From Acidimicrobiaceae bacterium (GTDB taxonomy: Bacteria; Actinomycetota; Acidimicrobiia; Acidimicrobiales; RAAP-2), in the NCBI GenBank assembly GCA_027314705.1, contig DAHVAJ010000032.1:1-64000 (forward strand): DNA of 64,000 nt, written 5' to 3'. Shown piece by piece: positions 63,972-64,000 of the stretch. The notes below the pieces were generated by a model. It was not told the origin of the DNA. It saw only the letters and a list, made by a program, of their open reading frames with translations, and ran no database searches. The position numbers and the translations under genes were made by a program. The first letter of the stretch is position 1. Each line of letters begins with the position of its first letter.

Positions 63972-64000
63972 TCCCCACCACATCGACCCGGAGGAACCTG

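Noticed and set aside
1-64000. CRISPR arrays, tRNA/rRNA, transposons, integrases or phage genes
   Set aside because: No periodic direct repeats with spacers, no recognisable RNA gene signatures, and no transposase/integrase-like proteins in the translated ORFs

Overview
High-GC actinobacterial-type window (possibly Acidimicrobiia/Mycobacteriales-like; inferred from F420-type LLM oxidoreductases, an NDMA/mycofactocin-type alcohol dehydrogenase and TANNNT -10 boxes). It is almost wall-to-wall CoA-dependent catabolism: about 55 CDSs including 10 acyl-CoA dehydrogenases (four adjacent long/short pairs), 3 P450s, an atypical [3Fe-4S] ferredoxin, a Rieske oxygenase and a KshB-like reductase, 3 acyl-CoA ligases, 3 family III CoA-transferases, 3 aldehyde dehydrogenases, enoyl-CoA hydratases, SDRs, thiolase-fold proteins, several amidohydrolases, LLM-type monooxygenases, 2 TetR and 1 GntR regulators. 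I saw no tRNA/rRNA, CRISPR array, transposase or phage gene. Most interesting: (1) a translationally coupled APH-type kinase / ACAD10/11-like dehydrogenase / enoyl-CoA hydratase operon that looks like a phosphorylation-dependent 4-hydroxyacyl-CoA route, next to a TetR gene with a perfect 19-bp palindrome; (2) a single-chain DUF35 + SCP-x/Ltp2-like thiolase-fold fusion lacking the usual Cys nucleophile region; (3) a Rieske oxygenase with an expanded cluster loop and a small uncharacterised partner ORF; (4) recurrent non-coding promoter elements shared between distant operons; (5) a decayed Baeyer-Villiger-monooxygenase N-terminus between two genes. All functional calls come from reading motifs; no database search was run.
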